Assembly: GCF_014205165.1 (NCBI RefSeq)
Contig: NZ_JACHMZ010000001.1
Location: 6,368,501-6,432,500, forward strand
Origin: Micromonospora carbonacea
Lineage (GTDB): Bacteria > Actinomycetota > Actinomycetes > Mycobacteriales > Micromonosporaceae
DNA: 64,000 bases
Reading direction: 5' to 3'
Shown one piece after another: positions 1-7,306 of this stretch. Position 1 is the first letter of the stretch. Every line of letters starts with the position of its first letter. The position numbers and the translations under genes were made by a program. The notes below the pieces were generated by a model. That model was not told the origin of the DNA and ran no database searches. It saw only the letters and a list, made by a program, of their open reading frames with translations.

Positions 1-13
1 TGGTGTCGGTCAT
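1..13 (-). CDS. 5' end of a gene running off the left edge
   Basis: An ATG on the minus strand (positions 13-11) overlaps the TGA stop of the ATP-grasp gene (12-10) in an ATGA arrangement. The four visible codons read Met-Thr-Asp-Thr. The overlap suggests a downstream, translationally coupled gene in the same operon as the peptide ligase. Nothing more can be said because the window ends. Confidence 0.35.
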
Positions 14-1431
14 GCCGCACCGCCGACCAGCTCGGCGACGCGCTCGCCCACCCGCCGGTCCAGTTCGGCGACCTCGTCGGCCGAGCGGCCGACGACCATG
101 CCGTAGAGCCGGCCGTCGAACGTCGGGTGCGCCGCTCCGTCGCGGCCGTCGCCGGGTGCCGGGGCGGCCGCGTTCACGGTGGCGAAGTTGTTCACCAGGA
201 AGCCGACGCCGCTGCGGCGCTCGAACTGCAGTTCGCCCAGCACCGACCGCAGCCGGTGGAAGGCCACCGGCTGGCGCAGCCGCAGCGGGTAGTGCCGGGC
301 CAGCGCGATCGCGTCCGGCGGGATCAGCCGCTCCTGGATGCCCACCTGGTAGGTCGACATGTTGTTCCGGGCGTTGATCTCCACCAACGGGTAGAGCCGG
401 CCGTCGGGATCGATCATGGCGTCGATCCCGGCCACGCCGAAGTAACCGTCGCGGTGCAGCCGCGCGCCGACCGCGACGGCGACCTCGGCCAGCTCGGCGG
501 CCTGCGCCCGGGACAACCGGGCCGGGATGCGGTGGCCCTTGTGGATCCCGCCCTCGGTGATCGCCTCCTTGACGAAGTCGAGGTGGACGGCACCGTCGCG
601 GCCGACCGTCACCTGGTAGTTGAGGTCGGTCTCCTTGGCCACCCACTCCTCGACGACGACGTCGGCCCGGCTGCAACCGGCTCGTCGTTCCCGGGCCAGG
701 ATCATCCGGCACAGCCGCTCGAACCGACGGACGTCGTCCACCAGGGTGATGCCCCGCCCGGACACCCCGAGGGCGTCCTTCACGGCGAACCGGTGGCCGG
801 CGGCGAGCAGCTCGGCGACCGGACCGGCGACCTTCTCCAGCTCGTCGAGCGTTTCACAGGCCCACCCCGTCGGCTGGCGCAGGCCCAGCTCGTCGCCGAC
901 GCGTCGGCTGTAGATCTTGCTGTTCACCCGGATGCACAGCCGGGCGTCCGGCGCGCCCAGGGGCAGGCCGGTGGCCTCGGCCAGCTTCTCCTCCACCGCG
1001 GAGACGCCGTGCGGCCACAGCCGCGCGCCACCGGCGGCGAGCCGGCGCAGCTCGTCGACCAGCCGGGAGTCGGCCAGCGCGTCCTCGGTGACGGTCTGCT
1101 GGGCATCCTGGGAGCCGCAGGCCAGCACCCGCGGCACCGGGAGTTCGAGCTCGTGCAGGTAGGCCAGGTAGTCCGGATCCGGGGCCGCCTTGAGGACCAC
1201 GGTGTCGCCCGCGTCGCCGAGCAGCAGCGCGAACTCGTCCATCCGGTTCACCACGGCGCGGCTGCCCGCCGAGGACAGCCGCGGCAGGCCCGGCTGTTCC
1301 CGGGCCCACTGGTCCTCGACCTCGAAGTTGCCGAGCAGCACCAGTGGCCCCGGCGCACCGAGCGCGGACCGAATCCGTCCGAGGAAATCTGGTGGAGTCT
1401 CCGCCACGTGTCCCGTCCCGTCTGCGTGCAA
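10..1431 (-). CDS. ATP-grasp peptide ligase, PGM1-like
   Basis: This 473-residue protein looks like the peptide ligase family typified by PGM1 of pheganomycin synthesis, which joins a carboxylate to a peptide amine using ATP. Seen: an N-terminal pre-ATP-grasp segment (around residues 30-45, with GNFEVEDQW), a central ATP-grasp fold containing the glycine-rich KDALGVSGRG stretch (about 220) and the metal-ligand motif EINARNN near residue 355. The C-terminal block (FLVNNFATVN, then GRLYGMVVG) matches the PGM1 C-terminal domain as I know it. The annotated start is TTG; a GTG at 1407 is an alternative and neither has a strong ribosome site. It is divergent from the radical SAM gene and overlaps a further gene on its left. 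The substrate cannot be read from sequence; a RiPP or peptide-tailored product is inferred. Confidence 0.75.
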   Translation of the reverse strand: MHADGTGHVAETPPDFLGRIRSALGAPGPLVLLGNFEVEDQWAREQPGLPRLSSAGSRAVVNRMDEFALLLGDAGDTVVLKAAPDPDYLAYLHELELPVPRVLACGSQDAQQTVTEDALADSRLVDELRRLAAGGARLWPHGVSAVEEKLAEATGLPLGAPDARLCIRVNSKIYSRRVGDELGLRQPTGWACETLDELEKVAGPVAELLAAGHRFAVKDALGVSGRGITLVDDVRRFERLCRMILARERRAGCSRADVVVEEWVAKETDLNYQVTVGRDGAVHLDFVKEAITEGGIHKGHRIPARLSRAQAAELAEVAVAVGARLHRDGYFGVAGIDAMIDPDGRLYPLVEINARNNMSTYQVGIQERLIPPDAIALARHYPLRLRQPVAFHRLRSVLGELQFERRSGVGFLVNNFATVNAAAPAPGDGRDGAAHPTFDGRLYGMVVGRSADEVAELDRRVGERVAELVGGAA

Positions 1432-1751
1432 GCTGCCGGATGACGCCGATCAACATAGGCACTCGGTGCGATCCGGGGTAAGGACGGGAAGCGCGCACTT
1501 CCGAACCCGGCTGATCGGGTATGGCCGCCGGTCGCGCCGGACCATCGCCCGAATGTGTGCCCCGCACGACCGGGGGTGGTCTCGCCTGCGCTGCGTAGCA
1601 TGGCCGGGGAAGAGTCGAGCCAATTGGTTCGAGGCTTGCCCAGGATGCCGAAACGGCGTCCTCACCGGCCACGGGTGCCTAAAGGCGATACCGATTCCTC
1701 GTATCCGGGCGGTCGGAGCACAACCACCAACCGGACGCGGGAGCAATTTCT
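1432..1751. promoter_or_regulatory. divergent intergenic region, ligase/radical SAM
   Basis: These 320 bases separate two divergent genes and must carry both promoters. The radical SAM GTG start has a GGGAG ribosome site eight bases upstream. I found no convincing paired -35/-10 boxes, palindrome or conserved small ORF. Confidence 0.4.
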
Positions 1752-2909
1752 GTGAATGATTCGGAGAAACGTCGCCTTCGCCACGCGCTGGTCCGCGCGA
1801 ACATTGCCATTCGCGCTGGACGCCCACTCTACCCCGAATACAACAATGTATTCCTGCGCACCTACCCGGTGACCTTCGGCGCCCCCCGGATCGAATACCA
1901 GATGTATCAGTTCTGGTTCCGCACCCGAGGCTGCACGTACGATCGGGCCGGCCAATGCAGCATGTGCAACTACGGCATCGGCCCCGAAATCCGCCCGGAG
2001 GTCGTTGCCCATTCGGTCGAGCGCAAACTGGCCACCGTTCCCGAGGGCGCCTGCCTGTATCTTTCGCCGTCCGGGAGCCTGCTCGACGACCGGGAGGTGC
2101 CTGCGGAGATGCGCGACCGGCTGCTGCGCGCAGCGGCCGCGCGCCGCCCGGCCACGTTCGCGTTCGAGAGCCGCCCCGAGGTCTGCGACCGCGACAAGCT
2201 CGACCGGCTGCGGCGGTACTTCGCCCCCGGCACGCGGCTGGTGTGCCAGATCGGCGTCGAGTCGTGGGATCCGCAGGTGCGCTCGATGTGCCACCTCAAG
2301 CCGACCCGCCAGCAGGCCTATCTGGACACCGCGCGCACACTGCTCGACCTGGGCTTCGACCCGATCGCCAACATCACCCTCGGCGGCCTGGGCCTGTCGC
2401 CCCGGGAAGCCTACCTGGACACGCTGGCCGGGGTACGCGGTGCGCGGGCGGCCGGGTACCGCACCCAGATGGTCTTCCCGCTGAGCGCGAAGGCCGGCAC
2501 GCTGCTGGGCTGGGCGCACGACCAGGGGCTGTGGGAACCGCCGACGCTGTGGATGCTGGTCCGGCTGCTCGCCGCGTGCGCCGACGACGCCATCGGCCCC
2601 GACGGCTACGGCGACCTCGACATCTCCTGGTTCAACCCGCAGTTGGACGACGTCGTGCAGTCCCGGCCGGACAGCTGCGAGCTGTGCCGTCCGGTGCTGG
2701 TCGAGTCGCTGTCGGCGTTCCGGTTGCACCCCCGGGCCGACGCGCTGGCCCCGGCGATGGCGTGGGGCGACTGCCCGTGCCCCGCCCGGACCGACCGGCT
2801 GCTGGCCGACCCCGACCCGCTGGACCACCTCGATCGGCTGGTCGCGGTCGCCGACCGCTGGGCCGGCCAGGGCGACGCGCCGGACCGGCACGGGCTCGGC
2901 GTCGGCTGA
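1752..2909 (+). CDS. radical SAM protein, Elp3/RaSEA-like cluster motif
   Basis: The 385-residue protein has an atypical radical SAM cluster motif, RGCTYDRAGQCSMC at about residues 57-70, i.e. Cys-x7-Cys-x2-Cys followed by NYG, rather than the classical Cx3Cx2C. This spacing and context recall the Elp3 and archaeosine-synthase (RaSEA, TIGR01210) groups. Later motifs include SPSGS (strand 2), an ESRPE segment, and GVES, typical of radical SAM barrels. The C-terminal part carries a CELC pair and a CPC group that may bind a second metal site. The start is GTG with a GGGAG ribosome site. It stands opposite the PGM1-like ligase, suggesting the two modify the same product. The reaction is unknown; tRNA modification remains an alternative to peptide modification. 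Confidence 0.65.
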   Translation: MNDSEKRRLRHALVRANIAIRAGRPLYPEYNNVFLRTYPVTFGAPRIEYQMYQFWFRTRGCTYDRAGQCSMCNYGIGPEIRPEVVAHSVERKLATVPEGACLYLSPSGSLLDDREVPAEMRDRLLRAAAARRPATFAFESRPEVCDRDKLDRLRRYFAPGTRLVCQIGVESWDPQVRSMCHLKPTRQQAYLDTARTLLDLGFDPIANITLGGLGLSPREAYLDTLAGVRGARAAGYRTQMVFPLSAKAGTLLGWAHDQGLWEPPTLWMLVRLLAACADDAIGPDGYGDLDISWFNPQLDDVVQSRPDSCELCRPVLVESLSAFRLHPRADALAPAMAWGDCPCPARTDRLLADPDPLDHLDRLVAVADRWAGQGDAPDRHGLGVG

Positions 2910-3437
2910 CCGCGCGGGAGCCGCACCGCACCGCCGGCCGGCGCGGGCGGCCGCCCCGTCGCCGCGCCTGAGGCACGTGCGGCAACCCCGCGCCGCGACG
3001 GCCTCGGACGCGGTCGTGAACCGGACCCTTGCCGCCGCCACGCCACCGCGCCCGTCCTCGGACCGTGCGCCGCGGCACCCCCTGGGCGGCACCGTCCGAA
3101 CGATCATGGATCCCGACCGTCGACCGGCCTGGATAAGGCACTGCCCCAACCAGTCTGAACGCCTCGAAACTCCCCGCAGGGGACACCACGGACGCACCCG
3201 GTCAGCCCACCAGAGTCCTCATCACGCTCGAAACCCGAAACGTTACCCAAAACAGTGACAACAGTCAATTAATATCCCACGTTGCCAAGATCGATACGGC
3301 CACTCAGCCGTTTCACATGAGCCAACTGTTGACCAACGGCTCCGTGGGGGGTTGTCTATATAGGACGGAAGCTCGCCGACCGCCGCACGCCACAGCGGGG
3401 GAATCCGTGGTCGGCTGGTGACGAAGGGGGATCCATA
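2910..3437 (+). other. intergenic region before the peptide gene
   Basis: About 530 bases without a credible gene. Open frames here on both strands lack ribosome sites and recognisable protein character. The last 230 bases are clearly less GC-rich than the neighbourhood, as expected for a promoter and leader; the best promoter candidate is listed separately. Confidence 0.5.
3329..3362 (+). promoter_or_regulatory. candidate promoter for peptide-luxR operon
   Basis: A TTGACC hexamer (3329-3334) is followed by an AT-rich TCTATATA tract (3355-3362) about 75 bases before the GTG start at 3438. The gap to the best TATATA is 22 bases, longer than the usual 17-18, so the exact -10 is uncertain; it may need an activator. 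Confidence 0.4.
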
Positions 3438-3620
3438 GTGGATTTCGGAAGTCTGCCTTCCCTCGGAAGGCTCAGCAGCGAAGACTCGGGATACCGATCA
3501 GGGTTCGGCAACGCCGAATGCGGTCTGGTAACCGCGCTGCCGCTCCCGCTGTTCTCTGCGCACCCGGTCGGCGACCGACTCCGGCCGAACCGCGGCCTGA
3601 AGGGGATTCGCAAGCGATGA
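3438..3620 (+). CDS. small peptide, 60 aa, coupled to luxR
   Basis: A 60-residue reading frame with a GTG start and a very good ribosome site (AAGGGGG, seven bases upstream). Its TGA stop (3618-3620) overlaps the ATG of the LuxR gene, so the two are probably translated together. The N-terminal half is rich in Gly, Ser and acidic residues and has one Cys (in GNAECGL); the C-terminus is basic and ends GIRKR. It resembles no family I recognise. Given the nearby peptide ligase and radical SAM enzyme it could be a precursor peptide, but it could equally be a leader peptide controlling the regulator. Expression is supported by the ribosome site and overlap; function is inference. Confidence 0.55.
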   Translation: MDFGSLPSLGRLSSEDSGYRSGFGNAECGLVTALPLPLFSAHPVGDRLRPNRGLKGIRKR

Positions 3621-4288
3621 CCCAGATCGGATCGCGGGAAGTGCCGGTCGACCTCCGCCTCACCGTCGCCGTCTGCGCCAGCAATGAGCTCGTGCGCCGC
3701 GGCCTGAACTCCATACTGGACGACCTGGCCATCGTCGGAGACGATTTCTACTGCGAGAGCTGGGAACAGGCCTGCCAGCTCATGTCGGCCACCCCGGTCG
3801 ACATCCTGATCATCGCGGAGGCCGGCTACGGCGGCTGCCAACTACCGGACGGCGTCCAGACCAAGGTCCTCGTCCTGGTCGACGCGACCGACCTGCGCAC
3901 CGCGCTCAAGGACGCGCCCCCGTGGGCCCACGGATTCCTGGCCCGCCAGGATCTGACTCCCACCAGCATCGACGAGGCGGTCCGCCGGGTGGCCGTCGGC
4001 AAGAGCCAGATCCCGGCCCGACTCGCGAGCGAACTGATCCGCCGCGCGGCGGCCCCGCTGCCCGCGCGCGCAGCCCGACCGGCCAAGCTGACCAGCCGGG
4101 AGAGCGAGACCCTGGCGCTGCTCGCCGACGGGCTCAGCAACAAGCAGATCGCCCGTCGCCTGAGCATCTCCGACCACGGGGCGAAACGACTGGTGGCAAG
4201 CCTGCTGCTCAAGCTCGGCTCGCCCAATCGGACGATGGCCGTGGTCACCGCGATCAAGTCGGGGCTGATCGAACCGTCCCTGCTGTAA
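3617..4288 (+). CDS. LuxR/NarL-family regulator with degenerate receiver
   Basis: The 223-residue protein has an N-terminal receiver-like half and a C-terminal LuxR helix-turn-helix (about residues 150-215, starting LTSRESETLALLADGLSNK and continuing through the recognition helix). In the receiver half, the place where the phospho-accepting Asp is expected (after DILII) holds Ala, so control by ordinary phosphorylation is unlikely; ligand or peptide sensing is possible. I chose the ATG at 3617 because it overlaps the stop of the preceding small gene in an ATGA arrangement. A strong hairpin follows the gene. It probably regulates the surrounding locus. Confidence 0.75.
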   Translation: MTQIGSREVPVDLRLTVAVCASNELVRRGLNSILDDLAIVGDDFYCESWEQACQLMSATPVDILIIAEAGYGGCQLPDGVQTKVLVLVDATDLRTALKDAPPWAHGFLARQDLTPTSIDEAVRRVAVGKSQIPARLASELIRRAAAPLPARAARPAKLTSRESETLALLADGLSNKQIARRLSISDHGAKRLVASLLLKLGSPNRTMAVVTAIKSGLIEPSLL

Positions 4289-4325
4289 CGCCTCGGTCGC
4301 ACCGCGTCCGCCATGTGAGCGCTCA

Positions 4326-4375
4326 CCTCGCTGGGTTTGCACGGAGCTCCCGACGACGTGCAAACACCAGCGAGG
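4326..4375 (+). terminator. hairpin terminator after luxR
   Basis: An 18-pair stem (left arm 4326-4343, right arm 4357-4375, with one bulged A) closes a 13-base loop 37 bases after the LuxR stop. Just before it lies a perfect 12-base palindrome, GTGAGCGCTCAC (4315-4326), which has the look of a LacI-type operator but no obvious target promoter. Confidence 0.75.
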
Positions 4376-4440
4376 CCACGTGAGCCCCGGCGAACGAGGG
4401 CTCTCGCTGGGCGCACATGTGCCGTGGTGATACCCGCGCG

Positions 4441-4653
4441 CTAGAGGCTGACATGGTCGAGAAGCCACGAGGTCAGCGCTCGCGCGACACCGGACGCGGC
4501 GCCAGCGGTCACCACCGGGAACACCTTGTTCCGGAGCACACGGTCGCGGCCGCTCTCGGCCTCCGAAGGCGCCTTCTGCTGACAGGATTCTGGCGCGAAC
4601 GACTTGTTGGTGGGCATGAAACCAGCAGGCATCTCGGACCACCCGTCCGACAA
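4441..4653 (-). CDS. candidate small protein, 70 aa
   Basis: A 70-residue frame on the minus strand in the gap between the LuxR and HTH-DUF5919 genes. It has a TTG start with AAGGAG four to five bases upstream and a GC-rich third codon position. The last 28 residues form a plausible amphipathic or membrane-seeking helix (ending TSWLLDHVSL), while the middle is charged with one Cys. No family is recognised. It might be a bacteriocin-like peptide, a small membrane protein or a chance frame. Confidence 0.35.
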   Translation of the reverse strand: MSDGWSEMPAGFMPTNKSFAPESCQQKAPSEAESGRDRVLRNKVFPVVTAGAASGVARALTSWLLDHVSL

Positions 4654-4813
4654 GAGTCTCCTTGAGGCTCAGACACCACCACCGTCCGGTGGCACACCAG
4701 GGGTTCAGCCGAGCGACAAACGCTCGATGTGTCCGACCGGACGCCCGAGCGGGTGCCAGACACACCGAAGGTCGCCAATACTCGGTCGCATCCAGCTTTC
4801 CCGGGGAGGGACC

Positions 4814-5890
4814 ATGGCCGACCGCAGCATGGCGTCCGAACTCCAGTCGGTGCAGACGACGGAGGCACTGGCCGGGTGCATCCGGAACCTGTTGTCCCGC
4901 AACGGCAATCTGTCCCTGCGGGAGTTGGAGTCGTGGGGGATCGCGCACAACCGCCCGATGCCCCGGGCTTCGCTCGGAGAGGCCCGCGCCGGAGTCCGGC
5001 CACCTGGCAGGCAACTCCTGCTCAATCTCCTCGTCGCCTGCGACGTCCGCGACGACCAGGAGGTGTCGGCGTGGCTCGACGCGCTCGACCGCATCCACAA
5101 GTCGAAGTCGATCCAGACCCGGCACCGCAGCTTCGGCGATCTGCAGCAGCCCGCCTCCGCCAACCGGTTCTTCGTGGAACAGGACGACCTGATCGAGATC
5201 TCCCGCCTGATCCAGGGCGCCCAGGACGAGGTATGGCTGTGGGGCACGACCCTGTCGATGCACATCCCCTTCCTCGACAACTATCTCGGGCAGGCGCTGG
5301 CCCGCGACGTCCGCGTCAAGGTTCTGCTGATCCGCCCCGGCGGAGCGGCAATGTCCATGCTGGCCTTCCGCGCGGGACCGGCTTGGGGCCTGACGAGGCT
5401 GGAGGAACACCTCGCCATCAACCTCGGACTGCTCGACCGGCGGCTCGAACAGGGCAACGCCCTCGAGGTGCGCCTGGTCGACTACCTGCCCCCGTACACC
5501 CTCTACGCCTACGATCCCGGACTCGACGACGGCTCCATGGACGTTCGCCTCGGCTCCTTCGGCGGCCAACACGAACTGCGGCCCACGTTCAGACTGAACC
5601 GCAGACGCGAGGGCGAGTGGTTCGACTACTTCTACGAGCAGTTCACCGGCGTGTGGAACGCCGCCAGCCCGTACCGCCGAGGTCAGGCACCCGACACGCC
5701 CCCCGCCGGCTCCGCGGCCGCTCGGCGGGCGGCCCCCGATGGCCACACCGACGGACGCCAGGTCGGCAGCGCGCGCTCCGCGCCGGCCCGGCCCGGCGGA
5801 GCGCGCCCTCACCCGGACCCCACGGGCGTCGCTGGCACACTTGGCGGGGAGGGTGATGACGATGCCGAGCGACACCCCCACGGGGACTGA
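4814..5890 (+). CDS. HTH protein with DUF5919 (PLD-like) domain
   Basis: The 358-residue protein starts at an ATG with a GGGGAGGG ribosome site. Residues about 10-90 resemble the XRE-type helix-turn-helix module common in actinomycetes (SLRELESW then a short spacer and the LLNLLVACDV segment). Residues about 110-280 match DUF5919, a phospholipase-D-like fold; I see no HKD pair, so catalysis is doubtful. The last 70 residues are low-complexity and Pro/Ala/Arg-rich. It overlaps the following NPCBM gene by 35 bases. A role in signalling or DNA-dependent regulation is inferred; no enzyme activity can be claimed. Confidence 0.6.
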   Translation: MADRSMASELQSVQTTEALAGCIRNLLSRNGNLSLRELESWGIAHNRPMPRASLGEARAGVRPPGRQLLLNLLVACDVRDDQEVSAWLDALDRIHKSKSIQTRHRSFGDLQQPASANRFFVEQDDLIEISRLIQGAQDEVWLWGTTLSMHIPFLDNYLGQALARDVRVKVLLIRPGGAAMSMLAFRAGPAWGLTRLEEHLAINLGLLDRRLEQGNALEVRLVDYLPPYTLYAYDPGLDDGSMDVRLGSFGGQHELRPTFRLNRRREGEWFDYFYEQFTGVWNAASPYRRGQAPDTPPAGSAAARRAAPDGHTDGRQVGSARSAPARPGGARPHPDPTGVAGTLGGEGDDDAERHPHGD

Positions 5891-6602
5891 ACGACCACCG
5901 TCCTGGTTGCACCGTGTCCTCGCCATGATCGGCGTGGTGGCGGTGCTCACCGTCATCGGGCTGATCGCCGACCTGATGGGTATCGTCAGCTTCGTCACCG
6001 GAAAGAACGGCCCTGAGCTCGTCGCGCCAGCGTCCCCGTCGGCGGGGGCCACCACCCCTCCAGCCCTGGGCGTCACCAGCACTGCGCCGCCCACGGCGTC
6101 TCCTCACCCGGAGGCCACCCCGGGGCAGTCCGCCAGCCCCACGGTGGAGACCGTGTACGCCACTGATCTGGACCTGCTCAACCGGGCGTCTGACATCGAT
6201 GTCGGGTCAGCGGAGATCCGGGGAGCGCACTACGGCCACAGCGTCGTCTACCGCTGCTCCGTGTTCTGCAACAGCCCTCGCGGCACCGTGGAGTTCAACC
6301 TCGGCGGCCGATACCGCACCTTCGAGGCCACCGTCGGCGTCCTCGACGATGCCCAGGACGCCGACCAGGTCGGATACTTCGAGGTGTTCGTCGACGGCTC
6401 CCCGGTGAAGAAGGTCAGCGCGACCCTCGGGAAGCCCAGGTCGATGAGGATCGACCTTCCTCCTGACGCGGTGCGGCTGAAACTGCTGGCCTACCGGACG
6501 GACACCGTCGACAACCCGCTGCAAGCGGGCGCCAACGTCGCGGGCGGCCGGTCCAACGGTCTTCCCGAGTTGGCCTGGGGTGACCCCCGGTTGACCGCGT
6601 AG
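5856..6602 (+). CDS. membrane-anchored NPCBM-domain protein
   Basis: The 248-residue protein has one transmembrane segment near residues 25-48 (VLAMIGVVAVLTVIGLIA), a Pro/Ser/Thr-rich linker to about residue 105, and an NPCBM/NEW2-like beta-sandwich (about 110-235) with the family pattern of a GTVEFNLGG strand, TFEATVGV and YFEVFVDG. NPCBM domains usually bind carbohydrate. The ATG at 5856 is preceded by GGGGAGGG; a second ATG at 5862 is possible. It overlaps the end of the upstream gene, so the two are probably cotranscribed. An extracytoplasmic sugar-binding role is inferred. Confidence 0.65.
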   Translation: MTMPSDTPTGTERPPSWLHRVLAMIGVVAVLTVIGLIADLMGIVSFVTGKNGPELVAPASPSAGATTPPALGVTSTAPPTASPHPEATPGQSASPTVETVYATDLDLLNRASDIDVGSAEIRGAHYGHSVVYRCSVFCNSPRGTVEFNLGGRYRTFEATVGVLDDAQDADQVGYFEVFVDGSPVKKVSATLGKPRSMRIDLPPDAVRLKLLAYRTDTVDNPLQAGANVAGGRSNGLPELAWGDPRLTA

Positions 6603-6610
6603 AGCTCCGG

Positions 6611-7306
6611 TCACGGCGTCGGGAGGTCCACCGCCCGCGTCGCCCAGCGGCGCAGCAGGGCCGGGTCGTGGGTGATGAGCAGGACCCCCGCGCCGGTGCG
6701 GCGCTGGTAGTCGCCGACGACGGCGGCGACGTGGGCCTGGGTGGAGGCGTCGAGCATGGCGGTGGCCTCGTCGCAGAGCAGGTAGTCGGGCCGGTGCACG
6801 AGGGCGCGCGCGAGGCAGGCGCGTTGCAGTTGCCCGTCGCTGACCGCGTGGGGGCGGCGGGCGAGCAGATCGGGGGTGAGGCCGACCAGGTCGGCCAGCT
6901 CGGCGGTACGGGCGGCCGCCTGGTCGCGGGGGACGCCGGTGGCGCGGAGCGGTTCGGCGACGAGGTCGGCGAGGCTCAGCCGGGGGTCGGTGGCGGCGCG
7001 GGGGCTCTGGAACAGGATCGCGACGCGGGTCCGCAGGGCGGCGGGCACCCGGTGCCGGACGCCGGCGACGGGCCGCCCGCCGATGGCGACGTGCCCGCTG
7101 TCGGGGGCGTGCAGGAGGGCGAGGACGCGGGCGAGGGTGGACTTGCCGCTGCCGGAGGGCCCGCGCAGTCCGACCGTCTCGCCGGGGGCGACGTGCAGGT
7201 CGACCCGGTCGAGGACGCGCTGCCGGCCGTAGCGGACGGTGACCCGGTGCGCGGCGAGCCCGCCGGCTGCGGCCCCGTGCGTGGTGTCGTCGGTCGTCGC
7301 GGTCAT
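6611..7306 (-). CDS. nikE: ABC transporter ATPase, NikE/DppF type
   Basis: The 231-residue ATPase has Walker A (GPSGSGKST, about residue 50), a Q-loop (FQSPRAA), the signature AVSDGQLQRACLARAL and Walker B (YLLCDEATAML), followed by the switch His (LLITHD). It couples ATP hydrolysis to uptake by the permeases encoded upstream. Its ATG overlaps the stop of the other ATPase gene, and it is the last gene of a five-gene coupled operon. The signature SDGQ replaces the usual SGGQ, a conservative change. The nickel assignment rests on the Nur-like site at the operon promoter; a peptide importer is the alternative. Confidence 0.75.
   Translation of the reverse strand: MTATTDDTTHGAAAGGLAAHRVTVRYGRQRVLDRVDLHVAPGETVGLRGPSGSGKSTLARVLALLHAPDSGHVAIGGRPVAGVRHRVPAALRTRVAILFQSPRAATDPRLSLADLVAEPLRATGVPRDQAAARTAELADLVGLTPDLLARRPHAVSDGQLQRACLARALVHRPDYLLCDEATAMLDASTQAHVAAVVGDYQRRTGAGVLLITHDPALLRRWATRAVDLPTP

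Noticed and set aside
127..1443. Plus-strand frame opposite the ATP-grasp gene
   Set aside because: Shadow of a gene with clear ATP-grasp motifs on the other strand.
2977..3258. 93-codon plus-strand frame before the peptide gene
   Set aside because: No ribosome site and a composition of random high-GC sequence; it runs into the promoter region.
3842..6094. 750-codon minus-strand frame over luxR and HTH-DUF5919
   Set aside because: Covers two well-supported plus-strand genes and a hairpin, with no recognisable protein.
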